Positions 63,798 to 64,000 of a stretch of DNA of 64,000 bases are shown here, one piece after another. The notes beneath the pieces are model-generated. The model saw only the letters and a list, made by a program, of their open reading frames with translations. It had not been told where the DNA came from and ran no database searches. The stretch is from Phascolomyces articulosus (taxonomy: Eukaryota; Mucoromycota; Mucoromycetes; Mucorales; Lichtheimiaceae). The position numbers and the translations under genes are program-made. Every line of letters begins with the position of its first letter. Positions within the stretch are counted from its first letter, which is position 1. The stretch covers positions 434,001 through 498,000 of the forward strand of contig JAIXMP010000013.1 in assembly GCA_025677815.1 (NCBI GenBank), given 5' to 3'.

Positions 63798-64000
63798 GTT
63801 TTTTGTTGTTGTTGTAGTTGCTGTTGTTGGTCATAATGACACATTCCTTCATCCTATCATCAGAGACCTTTTATTATTAGAAAAAAGAAGGAAAGGAAGA
63901 CTATTGAAATAATGTATTATCATTCATTAATAATAATGAAGTAGAGTACTGTAATTCATCCTCAGCCTCATCAAGGAACTTTATTAAAAAAATATGTGTA

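Noticed and set aside
63653..63844. Minus-strand Gln-rich ORF at the right end
   Set aside because: It overlaps the spliced plus-strand frame, starts in a CAA repeat and shows no domain.

Overview
This is a 64 kb window of a eukaryotic nuclear genome, almost certainly an early-diverging fungus of the Mucorales/Mucoromycota type. The evidence is very AT-rich DNA with poly-A/T runs and trinucleotide microsatellites, genes full of 50-150 bp GT-AG introns (GTAAGT/GTAAAT donors, TAG acceptors), fungal gene content (white-collar-2-type GATA/PAS regulator, Ccg-9-type trehalose phosphorylase/synthase, Pho85-type cyclin, Kre9/Knh-like GPI protein), and a type III glutamine synthetase instead of the usual fungal GSII. 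I cannot name the genus.

Layout. 1-2.8 kb is intergenic, with a possible start codon of a minus-strand gene running off the left edge. 2.8-15.2 kb is a block of four minus-strand genes: TMA16 (ribosome-biogenesis factor), an F-box/LRR-like protein, SKI2 (cytoplasmic exosome helicase) and a Ccg-9-type trehalose enzyme. A divergent promoter then leads to a plus-strand SAM methyltransferase (15.8-17.8 kb). After 3 kb of gene-free DNA comes a small Ser-rich GPI-anchored cell-surface protein (20.8-21.6 kb). 23.4-27.5 kb holds two tandem, decayed F-box paralogues. 27.7-35.0 kb carries SMC6 and the proteasome ATPase RPT6, followed by a convergent Tim17-family membrane protein (35.3-36.2 kb).

THI4 (thiazole synthase) and the type III glutamine synthetase are divergent around 39.3-39.9 kb and share a 623 bp promoter region. 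43.9-47.4 kb is a mobile-element graveyard: an ATG-less open frame, a broken Tc1/mariner-type transposase, a 21-bp tandem repeat, an LTR-like segment and a frameshifted repeat-family gene. 49.2-59.6 kb is housekeeping and signalling: a BRAP2/ETP1-type E3 ligase, an unrecognised basic Gln-rich protein, a DHHC palmitoyltransferase, a Pcl-type cyclin and the WC-2 homologue. 59.6-64 kb is mostly gene-free, with two possible relics or very short genes.

The genes do not form a pathway or a classical gene cluster. The clearest regulatory logic visible is the THI4/glutamine-synthetase divergent promoter, with a perfect 8-bp inverted repeat upstream of the THI4 TATA box. I did not find a convincing new multi-gene system. 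The observations most worth checking are the type III glutamine synthetase, the THI4 promoter palindrome, the putatively myristoylated methyltransferase, micro-exons that split start codons, catalytic motifs or C-termini, and two very short spliced ORFs. Multi-exon coordinates are the outer limits of the coding sequence. Exon joins were worked out by eye; for eight genes the summed exon length was checked to be a multiple of three.
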